NCBI RefSeq assembly: GCF_049860805.1
Contig: NZ_CP187555.1
Span: 4,402,001 to 4,466,000, forward strand
Direction of reading: 5' to 3'
DNA length: 64,000 nucleotides
From: Parabacteroides sp900760525
GTDB lineage: Bacteria; Bacteroidota; Bacteroidia; Bacteroidales; Tannerellaceae
The notes beneath the pieces were generated by a model, which saw nothing but the letters and a program-made list of their open reading frames with translations, made no database searches and was not told the DNA's origin. The first letter of the stretch is position 1. The number at the start of each line of letters is the position of its first letter. A program made the translations under genes and the position numbers. Positions 34,597 to 42,644 of this stretch are shown one piece after another.

Positions 34597-34726
34597 AATT
34601 GCTTCATGTTTCAGATTATACATTCTTGTTTGTCAATCGATTGATGAAGCAAAGTTCTAAAAACGGATACAAAGAAATTACAGGAGAACTAATGGAGTCC
34701 CCTATAAATAAATCATAAGTTGCTGA

Positions 34727-35351
34727 TTATCTATATCCTTTCTTATCATGTTCATTTTTGATTAGGTTTGCCAGTCCATTAAGAAATTCGGTGAGTTTGC
34801 CCGGCTTCCGTTTTATCACGTCCTCATGTTTTTGGTGGCAGTCGCTTATCTTAATGTTAAACAACCATTCAAAACCTTTGGATAAGTCCACTAAATAGGC
34901 AGGTTTACCGTTCTGATAAACGATGTCTTTGGAGAGGAATAAGCCGCTTACCACTTCCATGATATTGATAAGGGTTGTTTTGTCGGCGAGGTAGAGAGGG
35001 GAAAGGGGCTGTTTATTGATGCGTTGCTGTAGTTGTTCCGGGTATTTGATGCGCCATTCAATAAGGCGTATTTCAGTGTTCAAAAGTCCTATCGCTTCAT
35101 CAATTAAATGCAAATAGGGCATTTTTTTCTTGCTCAAACCGTACACGATACGATTTAAGACGGTGTAAACCAAAGGAAAAATAGCGAAGTAAAATACTGT
35201 AATCCTGTTCGTTGATACCAAAATCGGCTACATGCGTAGCCAATTCCTCAATAGCTTCTGTAAACTCCGATGCAGAAACTTTACGTTGTGAATATTCCGA
35301 CAATAAGCGGAAAAATCGCTGTTCTAAAATTAGATTCATGTATGTATTCAT
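34727..35351 (-). pseudogene. rteC: rteC-like regulator split by a frameshift at a poly-A run
   Basis: The upstream part (35351-35100) encodes 83 residues from MNTYMNLILEQRFFRLLSEY and stops. The downstream part (open from 35221) has the RteC-type text MPYLHLIDEAIGLLNTEIRL. The two join in frame at EQEK-MPYLHL if one A is removed from the A7 run (minus strand of 35122-35128), giving about 206 residues. RteC controls excision in CTnDOT-type elements. The break may be real decay, a slippage switch or a sequencing error. Confidence 0.7.
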
Positions 35352-35437
35352 ATAAAAAATAAGCCTTAGCGAGACTTAGGAAAAGGCTTATTTCAATTCA
35401 TAATATTGTAATCCGCAAGTTGTTGTTTTGGGGGAAT

Positions 35438-35728
35438 TTAGAAAAATAGTTTATAGCAAAGTAATCCCAATAAAAATAGCACTAAAAGGCATATTGTAAG
35501 AAATATATATATCCTAAACATATATATTTGGTCTGATTGCTCCTTTTCTATGGTTTTTTTACGGATTTCTTCTATCTTTTCAATGGAAACATTGGATAAA
35601 TCAGCATTTTTACCTTTGCCTACAAGATATTTGTGATGTTCTTTCATCCTGTCTCTATTCAACTTGCGAAGCTCACGGTTCTCTTTGTCCCGTTGTAGCA
35701 TATCATTTATGCAACCTAATGTTCCCAT
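35438..35728 (-). CDS. small membrane protein of unknown function
   Basis: 96 residues. A charged, helical N-terminal part (RDKENRELRKLNRDRMKEHH) is followed by one C-terminal membrane span near 70-93. No known domain. It lies 14 bases after the lipoprotein gene and is probably in its operon. Confidence 0.65.
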   Translation of the reverse strand: MGTLGCINDMLQRDKENRELRKLNRDRMKEHHKYLVGKGKNADLSNVSIEKIEEIRKKTIEKEQSDQIYMFRIYIFLTICLLVLFLLGLLCYKLFF

Positions 35729-35742
35729 TTTCCAGTTAACAT

Positions 35743-36165
35743 TTAATTTCCAAACCTTGATATATCAATTTCTTTTTGTAGTTCCCTAAAGATACGTTCC
35801 AAATCATATCCATGCGGATTGGAAATTTGGAAACATCCGCTTTCTATGGGGCTATTAACCTGAGGGGCAGTTATCACTGTGTCATTGAAAACGAAAGCGA
35901 TGTACTTTCCTACACTCTTTGTTGTGGCTTCTCTCCATATAGGCAATTTATCTTGGAGGAAGACACCGGTAATGACCGAGTGTCCAAAAGCATCAGTTTC
36001 CAAACGTAAAGAATCGAAATCCTTAACAGTAAGGAAAGGTGTTTGTGAAAGGCTGTCTGTAATCTGTGATGTTACGTAGTACCAGCCGTTTATCCGGTGA
36101 AAGGATTTTGTCTGCATACAGGCTGTCATTAGTAGGCAGAAAAAGAGAATTGTTGAAATCTTCAT
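35743..36165 (-). CDS. lipoprotein with a SecD head-like region
   Basis: 140 residues. The lipobox LMTAC is at 12-16. The segment FVFNDTVITAPQVNSPIESG near 90-109 and the helix YDLERIFRELQKEI resemble the P1 head subdomain of SecD/SecDF (a strand, SAP-like turn, helix). There are no membrane segments besides the lipid anchor. The function is unknown; the likeness is my reading and needs a profile search. Confidence 0.65.
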   Translation of the reverse strand: MKISTILFFCLLMTACMQTKSFHRINGWYYVTSQITDSLSQTPFLTVKDFDSLRLETDAFGHSVITGVFLQDKLPIWREATTKSVGKYIAFVFNDTVITAPQVNSPIESGCFQISNPHGYDLERIFRELQKEIDISRFGN

Positions 36166-36181
36166 ATCCGCTATTTTTAGG

Positions 36182-36595
36182 TTAATACATCTTCTCCAAC
36201 GTCCACACCATCTTATTGGGATTATAGGCTTCCATTACGAGGTGTGTTCCTGTGTATTCCAGCACTGTCCACGGACCTGCTATGTTGTCGAACGTGATGA
36301 TTTTTCCATTTACTTGGTAAGTAAAATCTGTGTTCCACATATATCCGTCTTCTTCGTTCGTCCTTGTATAAATGCCTTCTGATTCGTTGGTAAACTGAAG
36401 AATGGATTGTTTTGTGTAGTCTATCTCATCTTCGATATTGTACACGGTCATTTGCGCTTGCCAAGTAGTTTGCTTCAGGGCTTCGGGGGTGAAGACAGAA
36501 GTAGGGGCATCATCGTTACTACAATTTGTCAGACATAACATGGCGCAAATAATGAATGTGGAAAGCACCATACATAAAGTAATTTTCTTTTTCAT
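36182..36595 (-). CDS. lipoprotein, lipocalin-like size
   Basis: 137 residues. Signal peptide with lipobox LTNC (22-25). The rest is beta-rich (TWQAQMTVYNI, ILQFTNESEGIYTRT, FTYQVNGKIITFDN), as in the small lipocalin-like lipoproteins of Bacteroides. It is 16 bases upstream of the previous lipoprotein gene in the same direction, so probably one operon. Ligand unknown. Confidence 0.7.
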   Translation of the reverse strand: MKKKITLCMVLSTFIICAMLCLTNCSNDDAPTSVFTPEALKQTTWQAQMTVYNIEDEIDYTKQSILQFTNESEGIYTRTNEEDGYMWNTDFTYQVNGKIITFDNIAGPWTVLEYTGTHLVMEAYNPNKMVWTLEKMY

Positions 36596-36625
36596 CTTAT
36601 CTCTATTTTAAGTGATTGACAATAA

Positions 36626-37057
36626 TTATATATTTCTCTTCATAGGGATACTAACAATACCTTTATTAATCTCTTTTTCACCCACTTTTTTGAAGCCTAA
36701 AGATGTATAAAAAGTTTCTGCATAGGTTGAAGAATTAACTGTTATATAAGTGAAATTACAATTGCTCATCATATAGTCAAATAGCGATTTCCCTATTCCT
36801 TGCCGATGATAGTGTGGCAAGACAAAGAAGAGGGATATATGTTGCCTTTCCTGATGTACACCGATTATTCCTATCAATAAATGATTGTCAAAAGCACCAT
36901 ATATGTCAAGTGTATTCATCAACGATGTGTCATACACGAAACTTTTAAAGGTTTCAATACCTTCTTGGGTGAAATCATTCCTGCCACATTCCATATATAC
37001 TTGATAGGACAAATCAGCAGCATTATTATATTCTTCTTGTGTTAATTTACGTATCAT
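36626..37057 (-). CDS. GNAT family N-acetyltransferase
   Basis: 143 residues. The acetyl-CoA motif HYHRQGIGKSLFDYMM near 82-97 and the C-terminal YAETFYTSLGFKKVGE are typical of GNAT enzymes. The substrate cannot be told. It lies at the head of the lipoprotein operon in the element's cargo. Confidence 0.85.
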   Translation of the reverse strand: MIRKLTQEEYNNAADLSYQVYMECGRNDFTQEGIETFKSFVYDTSLMNTLDIYGAFDNHLLIGIIGVHQERQHISLFFVLPHYHRQGIGKSLFDYMMSNCNFTYITVNSSTYAETFYTSLGFKKVGEKEINKGIVSIPMKRNI

Positions 37058-37101
37058 ATCAATGTTATTAAATCATGAATGCAAAATACGGAAGAATAAA
37101 G

Positions 37102-37129
37102 AAAAAAGGTCTTGACAATTGTCAAGACC
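37102..37129 (-). terminator. terminator of the Crp/Fnr gene pair
   Basis: GGTCTTGAC AATT GTCAAGACC (37108-37129), followed on the minus strand by T6 (37107-37102). Confidence 0.85.
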
Positions 37130-37156
37130 CCGGTATAATGGATGTTAAAAGATTGG

Positions 37157-37699
37157 CTATTTCTCCAGTTTGCGGCGTATGCGGCTAATGGTTTCCGGTG
37201 TAACCCCTAAGAATGAAGCGATGTTTTTCAAAGGAACTACTTCTGTCAAGTTCCTGTATCGTATTTCAGGCGTACAATATGAATCAAGTAATCGTTCATA
37301 TACCATTTCAAATAGACTCTCCGCCACATGCCTTCCGAATCGTTGAGTTTTCATATCCGTTTCCCAATATTCAATAATGTCATGACGGGATATTTCATGT
37401 ACAGAGCAATCTGTTATAGCTTGAATATTCACTAATGATAAACTACCTTTCATAAAAGAAGAATAGTCACAAATAAATTCATCCGTAAAAGAGTATCCTA
37501 CAATATGTTCTTCTCCTTCCTTATCTATATATGTATATTGGAATGTACCGTTTTCTACCCACCCGGCAAAACGTTCTATTTCATTCTGACGGATAAAGAA
37601 ATTTTTTTTGCGGTATATACGTTGCTTCCCTTTTTCATGAAATAAATCTTTTACGAGGGAATAGTCTAAATTGTCGAGGTATGAATTAAAATCTTTCAT
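37157..37699 (-). CDS. Crp/Fnr family regulator, second of a pair
   Basis: 180 residues. An N-terminal cyclic-nucleotide-type beta barrel (RKKNFFIRQNE, GYSFTDEFICDYSSF) and a C-terminal HTH (LKNIASFLGVTPETISRIRR). No Cys cluster for an iron-sulfur site is seen. It starts 9 bases after the stop of the next Crp/Fnr gene, so the two share an mRNA. The HTH cores of the two are nearly the same (IASFLxVTPETISRIRR), which suggests overlapping targets. Confidence 0.85.
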   Translation of the reverse strand: MKDFNSYLDNLDYSLVKDLFHEKGKQRIYRKKNFFIRQNEIERFAGWVENGTFQYTYIDKEGEEHIVGYSFTDEFICDYSSFMKGSLSLVNIQAITDCSVHEISRHDIIEYWETDMKTQRFGRHVAESLFEMVYERLLDSYCTPEIRYRNLTEVVPLKNIASFLGVTPETISRIRRKLEK

Positions 37700-37708
37700 T
37701 GTCGTAAG

Positions 37709-38299
37709 CTATTTATTCAGTCCACGGCGTATGCGACTGATTGTTTCCGGTGTGACTTGCAAGAAAGAGGCAATCTCCTTTAACGTAATGTACTCTTGAA
37801 TATCGGGGCATCTATTCAATAAGTCAAGATACAGTTCTGCCGTGGTCTTGCAGTACATATCTATTAATCTATGATACATTAATAAGTATGATTGTTCAAT
37901 AAGAGTACATTTTACTTGCATGGTTTCTACATTTGTGGCAAAGAATTCCTCTACTTTTAAATAGGGTATATAACAAATCTTTGTATCGCAAACGGCTTCA
38001 ATTGTTACTAATGACGGTTGATTAGGTGCTATAAGTGTGCATAAACTTCCTGCAAATTCTCCGGAGAAAGTATATCCTACTATGTGTATATTTCCTTTTT
38101 CATCCACACGAGTATATCTCAATAAGCCGTGTTCGATATAAGCTCCTCGATGATTCACTTTGCCTTGAATAGTGAATTGTTCACCCTTTTTGAGTTCGAT
38201 ATAAGTGCCATGTTCCAAAATGAACTGCTTTAGCTGTTCTAATTTCGAATGGTTGGCATATTGTGAGTTAAAATCTTCCATACTATAAACTAATTGCAA
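37709..38299 (-). CDS. Crp/Fnr family regulator, first of a pair
   Basis: 196 residues. Barrel segments GEQFTIQGKVNHRGAYIEHG and GYTFSGEFAGSLC, then HTH LKEIASFLQVTPETISRIRR. First gene of the pair. A -7 box TATTTTTG reads on the minus strand at 38348-38341. Effector unknown; many Bacteroidetes relatives bind none of the classical ligands. Confidence 0.85.
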   Translation of the reverse strand: MQLVYSMEDFNSQYANHSKLEQLKQFILEHGTYIELKKGEQFTIQGKVNHRGAYIEHGLLRYTRVDEKGNIHIVGYTFSGEFAGSLCTLIAPNQPSLVTIEAVCDTKICYIPYLKVEEFFATNVETMQVKCTLIEQSYLLMYHRLIDMYCKTTAELYLDLLNRCPDIQEYITLKEIASFLQVTPETISRIRRGLNK

Positions 38300-38404
38300 T
38301 TAAAATATAGAATAATCTCGTGAGTTGTTCTCTTAAAAAGCAAAAATAGATTCCTGACTTTATCAAAACATCTTCCTCCCTTTTTATAAATCCATTTTAT
38401 TGTG

Positions 38405-38449
38405 AGTTTAGTTTATGCTTTTGTATATATATCCAAAACGAACTAAACT
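38405..38449. promoter_or_regulatory. inverted repeat upstream of the Crp/Fnr pair
   Basis: AGTTTAGTT (38405-38413) faces AACTAAACT (38441-38449). It lies about 100 bases upstream of the first Crp/Fnr gene and could be an operator. Confidence 0.4.
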
Positions 38450-38474
38450 TATTTCTATTGACTGAAAGTATATG

Positions 38475-38516
38475 CTGGCGAAAAGAAAAAAAGTATTCTT
38501 CTTTTCGCCAGTTTTT
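38475..38516 (+). terminator. hairpin downstream of the DUF1016 nuclease gene
   Basis: CTGGCGAAAAGAA (38475-38487) pairs with TTCTTTTCGCCAG (38499-38511). The T5 run follows on the plus strand, but the only gene ending here runs on the minus strand. It probably still ends or protects that mRNA. Confidence 0.5.
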
Positions 38517-38528
38517 AGGTTTGTTGTT

Positions 38529-39668
38529 CTAATAGTTTGAAGAAGAAATGAACTCCTTTATTTCTTCTTCGGTTGGAAGCTCTATCCTATACTTCTGTAC
38601 AAAGATATTTGGGTCTAACCCGGCAGTGGCATACTTTACTAATGTATCTCCCTTTTCGGTGCAGAGCAAAATACCGATAGGCGGGTTATCATCCGGCTGC
38701 ATCACTTCTGCTTTAAAATAGTTCAGATACATATTTAGTTGCGAAGCATACTCATGGTGGAACTTGTCTATCTTCAATTCTACAATAACATGACATTTCA
38801 AAATACGATGATAGAACACAAGGTCGGCAAAGAAATAATCTTCATCAATCAAGATGCGTTTTTGCCGGGCTTCAAAGCAGAAGCCATGTCCCATTTCCAA
38901 TAGGAAGCGTTGCAAGTTGTCAAGAATGGATTGTTCCAAATCGTTTTCCGTCACTAATGCACGTTCATTCAACCCTAAGAATTCCAAAGTAACAGGTGTA
39001 TTGATAACATCTTTAGGTTGTAATAAGGTTGCTTGTTGCTGGACTAAAGCGGAGAGAGCTTCTTTGTTTTTGGATAGTCCGCTACGTTCGTAATATAAAG
39101 ATGCGATTTGTCGCTCCAACTCCTTAACAGACCAGCAGCCACGAATAGTTTCCATTTCATAGAAAGCACGTTTTACCGGGTTCTCAATTCCCGATATAGT
39201 GTTTAAATGGGTGGAAGATAATCTATTGAATAATCTATCAGCCGGAATCATCCATGTTTCGGTTTGTGGGTATTCTGTTGATAGTTTCCAAACGCCATTT
39301 TCAGATTCGGCGGTCACCAACCGCCGAATTGGTTCTGTGAATTCGGCGGTCAATGACTGCCGAATTTGAATTTGTGATGCAATATATTGTGTAACAGGTC
39401 CTTTTAGTTGTGGATAAACAAGGTACAACCGCCTAAATTCACGGAATCTACGTTCATTCAGACCTTTTGTTTTCAGTTGTTGTTCCAGCTTCTTCAAGAG
39501 TTGTTCACCGTAGGCGGCACGGTCTTCTCCGTTCTGCTCAAATTCTACGATATAGCACCCCATAAGCCAGTTACGGGAAGTAAGGGCAAGGTTTACAGCG
39601 TGTGCGGCTTGTGCCTGCAACGTGTTCTGTATCGTGCTGATATGTTTTACTAATGCTTCAAAGTTCAT
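38529..39668 (-). CDS. DUF1016 / YhcG-type PD-(D/E)XK nuclease
   Basis: 379 residues. The N-terminal half is the DUF1016 winged-helix region (TSRNWLMGCYIVEFEQNG, AYGEQLLKKLEQQLK). The C-terminal half is a PD-(D/E)XK nuclease with FFADLVFYHR (Asp near 272) and HVIVELKID (Glu-x-Lys near 286). The family is found in mobile elements and beside restriction systems and is thought to act on DNA branch structures; a role in element defence or recombination is likely but unproven. It lies 25 bases downstream of the integrase in the same direction. Two small hairpin repeats lie within the gene. Confidence 0.87.
   Translation of the reverse strand: MNFEALVKHISTIQNTLQAQAAHAVNLALTSRNWLMGCYIVEFEQNGEDRAAYGEQLLKKLEQQLKTKGLNERRFREFRRLYLVYPQLKGPVTQYIASQIQIRQSLTAEFTEPIRRLVTAESENGVWKLSTEYPQTETWMIPADRLFNRLSSTHLNTISGIENPVKRAFYEMETIRGCWSVKELERQIASLYYERSGLSKNKEALSALVQQQATLLQPKDVINTPVTLEFLGLNERALVTENDLEQSILDNLQRFLLEMGHGFCFEARQKRILIDEDYFFADLVFYHRILKCHVIVELKIDKFHHEYASQLNMYLNYFKAEVMQPDDNPPIGILLCTEKGDTLVKYATAGLDPNIFVQKYRIELPTEEEIKEFISSSNY
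39306..39364. repeat. two hairpin repeats 36 bp apart inside the DUF1016 gene
   Basis: 39306-39328 has TTCGGCGGT and ACCGCCGAA arms. 39342-39364 has nearly the same 23 bases with one mismatch in the stem. The spacing of 36 keeps the reading frame (12 codons). They encode the region around TAEFTEPIRRLVTAESEN, between the two domains. Confidence 0.7.
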
Positions 39669-39693
39669 AGTTACAAAGATAAGTCTTTTATGG

Positions 39694-40917
39694 TTAAAAC
39701 TTTAGTTCGGGTAAGCTGTTTATTGCTTCCTCTTTCAATTTATCCACCGCACGGGTGTACTTCTCCGTATGCTTCAATCCGCTATGCCCTAAAAGGCTGG
39801 CTACGGTTTTGATATTTGCCCCATTGTTCAGAATGTTCACAGCAAACGAATGCCGGGCACAATGCCAGCTTATATGTTTGTCTATCCCAGCTCTCTTTAC
39901 CCAACGCTTTACTGATTTACAGCAACTTTCGTAAGTAGGTAAATCGAATATCAAGCAGTTTTTATCTGCCGGGGTTTCACCAATGATAGACAATAGACCA
40001 TCATTCAGGGGAATAACCACACCACTACTGGCAGAATGTCCCTTTGTCTTGCTTTGTTCAAATTTCAATAACCGATTAGCGTAATCCACATTCTTATAGG
40101 TAAGGTCTTTTACATCACAGAAGCGCAGACCGCAGTATAAGCAGAAGATAAAAGCACGTCTAACATTCGGGTTCTCGTTGTCATAATGGCAAGCCGCCAA
40201 CTTTTGTATTTCTTCGGGAGAAAGAACATCTTTTCGAAGCATTTGGCTATCCACTTTACAGGTAACACTTTTGCATGGGTCTTTCAACATTACATCGTGG
40301 TCAATCGCATATCGAATAACTTTCTTGAAACGCTGGTAAATGCTTTTAGCACCCTCACCCACACTTCGGGATTGCAGATAGGTTACAAACTGTTCCATCA
40401 TTTCTTTGGTGATAAGTTCCGGTTTGATACTAAACTCATTCATGGGGTATTGCTCTTTTAAGAAGTCTTTAAAACGGCTAAGCGCAATTTGCACCATGCG
40501 AATATCTTTCTTGGTATAACTGTTGATATAGGCTTGGAAATAGTCTAAGAAATTGACCGTTCTATCTTTTTTCAACCGATAGCCCAACATACTTTCTTTA
40601 AATTCCTGCTCACGCTCCGCACGTATCTTTGTGGCAAGCTCCAATGTTTCTTTGTTCTGCTGGCGTTCCGCAGGGGTACGGGGCTTATCTATCAGATACA
40701 GACTAAGGTTTTCTTTTCGCCTGTTATGCTTTACTGCAAACTTGGGTTTACCTTGCATCTTTCCACTATCATAGTACACTTGATTGCCGTTTTCATCTAA
40801 TACGGGCTTTTCCTCTCTACCTAAATAATACTCTAAGTAAAGGCTGATTCTACCATCCGAGAGCTTATTTTGCTCTAACTTGGGGTTTTCTTTCGTTTTA
40901 TTTTCTAACTTTGCCAT
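39694..40917 (-). CDS. int: tyrosine recombinase (integrase) of the mobilizable element
   Basis: 407 residues. N-terminal arm-binding and SAM-like core-binding domains (about 1-210) are followed by the catalytic domain. Catalytic residues are seen: Arg in YCGLRFCDV, His-x-x-Arg in HCARHSF, His in LGHSGLKHTEKY and the final Tyr in that motif. Size and layout fit Bacteroidetes integrases of the NBU/CTn type. It lies about 250 bases inside the right border and reads inward. Confidence 0.93.
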   Translation of the reverse strand: MAKLENKTKENPKLEQNKLSDGRISLYLEYYLGREEKPVLDENGNQVYYDSGKMQGKPKFAVKHNRRKENLSLYLIDKPRTPAERQQNKETLELATKIRAEREQEFKESMLGYRLKKDRTVNFLDYFQAYINSYTKKDIRMVQIALSRFKDFLKEQYPMNEFSIKPELITKEMMEQFVTYLQSRSVGEGAKSIYQRFKKVIRYAIDHDVMLKDPCKSVTCKVDSQMLRKDVLSPEEIQKLAACHYDNENPNVRRAFIFCLYCGLRFCDVKDLTYKNVDYANRLLKFEQSKTKGHSASSGVVIPLNDGLLSIIGETPADKNCLIFDLPTYESCCKSVKRWVKRAGIDKHISWHCARHSFAVNILNNGANIKTVASLLGHSGLKHTEKYTRAVDKLKEEAINSLPELKF

Positions 40918-41032
40918 TGTTTAGAGGTTTTATCCCGATTTAGGTACCATAACCGGGTGATTACGCTAAACAGTTGATTTTCTTTTGTTTTCCGATATTG
41001 CAAAGGTACAAAAGAAAATGATATTTCAAAGT

Positions 41033-41056
41033 GTACTAAAAGTGTACTGAATAACG
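41033..41056. other. integrase arm-type site, right
   Basis: GTACTAAAAGTGTACTGAAT followed by AACG; matches 28359-28382 at 22 of 24 positions in the same orientation. The rest of 40918-41162 shows no gene. Confidence 0.6.
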
Positions 41057-41162
41057 GAAAATGGGCAAAATATGGCAAAAATAGAGAAAATAGGAAATAC
41101 TCAAGTGATTGATAATAAGGAAGATAATTTCTTTTATTTTCCTATGATTTCTATGGCTTGTA

Positions 41163-41176
41163 CCGGCTCTGGGTAC
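41163..41176. other. attR, right direct repeat of the element
   Basis: CCGGCTCTGGGTAC, an exact copy of the tRNA-Leu 3' end at 28293-28306. Confidence 0.85.
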
Positions 41177-41183
41177 TAATTAA

Positions 41184-41219
41184 AAGCTAAGTGTTGATAG
41201 TCAATACTTAGCTTTTTTT
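41184..41219 (+). terminator. displaced original terminator of tRNA-Leu
   Basis: AAGCTAAGTGTTGA (41184-41197) pairs with TCAATACTTAGCTT (41201-41214) with one G-T, then T-run. It sits just outside attR, where the tRNA's own terminator would lie before insertion. The rest of 41220-41396 has a -7 box TATCTTTG (41317-41324) for the next gene but no clear -33. Confidence 0.8.
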
Positions 41220-41396
41220 CTTTCCTCCTGTTTTTCCGTGTAGGCTGTATGTTTTTGGTAGAATCGGGTAACGTGCTTTTTTGCTCTAAAGCAAAACTTT
41301 ATTGAGGGAGATAACCTATCTTTGTCGCTCCTAATGCCTGTCTGCGTGGTGGGCGGTTCTTAACTTGGAATATAAACTTAATAAGATGCTAATATC

Positions 41397-42557
41397 ATGA
41401 TGAAGAGTCAGAATCCAGCAATCGGCCAATCGCACGTCGTTTGGTTGGATGTGGTACGTTTTGTTGCCATGTTTACCGTGGTTTGTTGCCATAGTGCAGA
41501 TCCGTTTAACTTTTTTCCGGGCGAACCGCCTGCCAATATCGATCAGATAAAGTTTTGGGGGGCAGCCTATGGATCGTTTCTCCGTCCCTGCGTCCCCCTG
41601 TTTGTGATGATTACGGGAGCCTTGCTGCTGCCGGTGAAGGGCGATACTTCCGTCTTTTATAAGAAAAGAATCAGCCGTGTCTTTTGGCCTTTCCTGATCT
41701 GGTCGGTGCTCTATAACCTGTTCCCCTGGATAACCGGACTGTTTGGTCTGTCACCGGAGGTGATTTTGGACTTTTTCCCCTATTCGGGCGAAGAGGTGGC
41801 TCGCCAATCGTTGGGTGTTTCTCTAAGATATATTGCGGAGATCCCATTGAATTTCTCAATTGTGGATGTGCATATGTGGTATATTTATCTATTGATCGGG
41901 TTGTACCTGTACCTGCCTATTTTCTCCGCCTGGGTGGAAAAGGCCTCCGAAAAGGCCAAGTTGTGGTTCCTGGTTGCCTGGGGCGTGTCGACGCTGTTGC
42001 CTTATTATTATCAGTTCGTTTCGCCTTATATCTGGGGTGGTTGTTCCTGGAACTCTTTCAATATGTTGTATTATTTTGCCGGATTCAATGGTTATCTGCT
42101 TTTAGGCCATTATCTGCGCAATCACGACTGGAGCCTGAATAAGATCCTATTGGCCGGAATACCGATGTTTGGGATCGGCTATGCCGTTACCTTCTTGGGG
42201 TTCCGTTATGTAACGGCTTTGCCGGAGTACAGTGACGAATTGCTGGAACTCTTCTTCACCTATTGTTCGTTGAATGTGGTGATGATGACGATCCCGTTCT
42301 TCCTGTTGGCAAAGAAGGTGAACGTACGATCCGAAAAGATCAGGAGCCTCCTGGCAAACCTGACGACTTGCGGGTTCGGAATCTATATGGTACATTATTT
42401 CTTCACCGGTCCGGGTGTTGTGCTGATGCGTGCTCTGCATGTCCCGGTCGCCTTGCAGATACCTGCCGCCGCAGTTGTCGCATTTGGCGTTTCCTGGCTG
42501 ATTGTTTTCGCGATTTACCGGTTGATGGGAAAGAAAGCCAAATACATTGTAGGGTAG
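41397..42557 (+). CDS. acyltransferase family 3 membrane protein
   Basis: 386 residues; ATG at 41397 or 41400. About ten membrane segments. The N-terminal text VVWLDVVRFVAMFTVVCCHS contains the conserved Arg and His of the acyltransferase_3 family. These enzymes O-acetylate surface sugars such as peptidoglycan, LPS or capsule. It stands alone between the element and the sensor kinase gene, so its substrate is unknown. Confidence 0.85.
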   Translation: MMKSQNPAIGQSHVVWLDVVRFVAMFTVVCCHSADPFNFFPGEPPANIDQIKFWGAAYGSFLRPCVPLFVMITGALLLPVKGDTSVFYKKRISRVFWPFLIWSVLYNLFPWITGLFGLSPEVILDFFPYSGEEVARQSLGVSLRYIAEIPLNFSIVDVHMWYIYLLIGLYLYLPIFSAWVEKASEKAKLWFLVAWGVSTLLPYYYQFVSPYIWGGCSWNSFNMLYYFAGFNGYLLLGHYLRNHDWSLNKILLAGIPMFGIGYAVTFLGFRYVTALPEYSDELLELFFTYCSLNVVMMTIPFFLLAKKVNVRSEKIRSLLANLTTCGFGIYMVHYFFTGPGVVLMRALHVPVALQIPAAAVVAFGVSWLIVFAIYRLMGKKAKYIVG

Positions 42558-42644
42558 TATTTGTAGCTCAAATACGGGAATAGGGGGGCTTCGGTATGAA
42601 AAAATGCACTACTTTTGCAGATATAGTTTAATAACAACGAGGTA

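Larger units (their letters stand above)
28293..41176. mobile_element. integrative mobilizable element in tRNA-Leu(CAA), about 12.9 kb
   Basis: The borders are the 14-bp repeats at 28293-28306 and 41163-41176. Gene content fits: tyrosine integrase next to the right border reading inward, HTH excisionase-like protein, RepA-like ATPase, primase, MobC and relaxase, rteC remnant. No type IV coupling or conjugation genes are present, so it is mobilizable, not self-transmissible. Similar arm-type sites lie at both ends. The cargo is lipoproteins, GNAT, two Crp/Fnr regulators and a DUF1016 nuclease; no antibiotic resistance gene is visible. Confidence 0.9.

Noticed and set aside
37157..38299. Frameshifted single regulator instead of two Crp/Fnr genes
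   Set aside because: Each has a complete barrel and HTH and its own start and stop, so they are two full genes.
41163..41176. Second tRNA-Leu fragment
   Set aside because: Only the last 14 bases of the tRNA are present; it is the attR repeat, not a gene.
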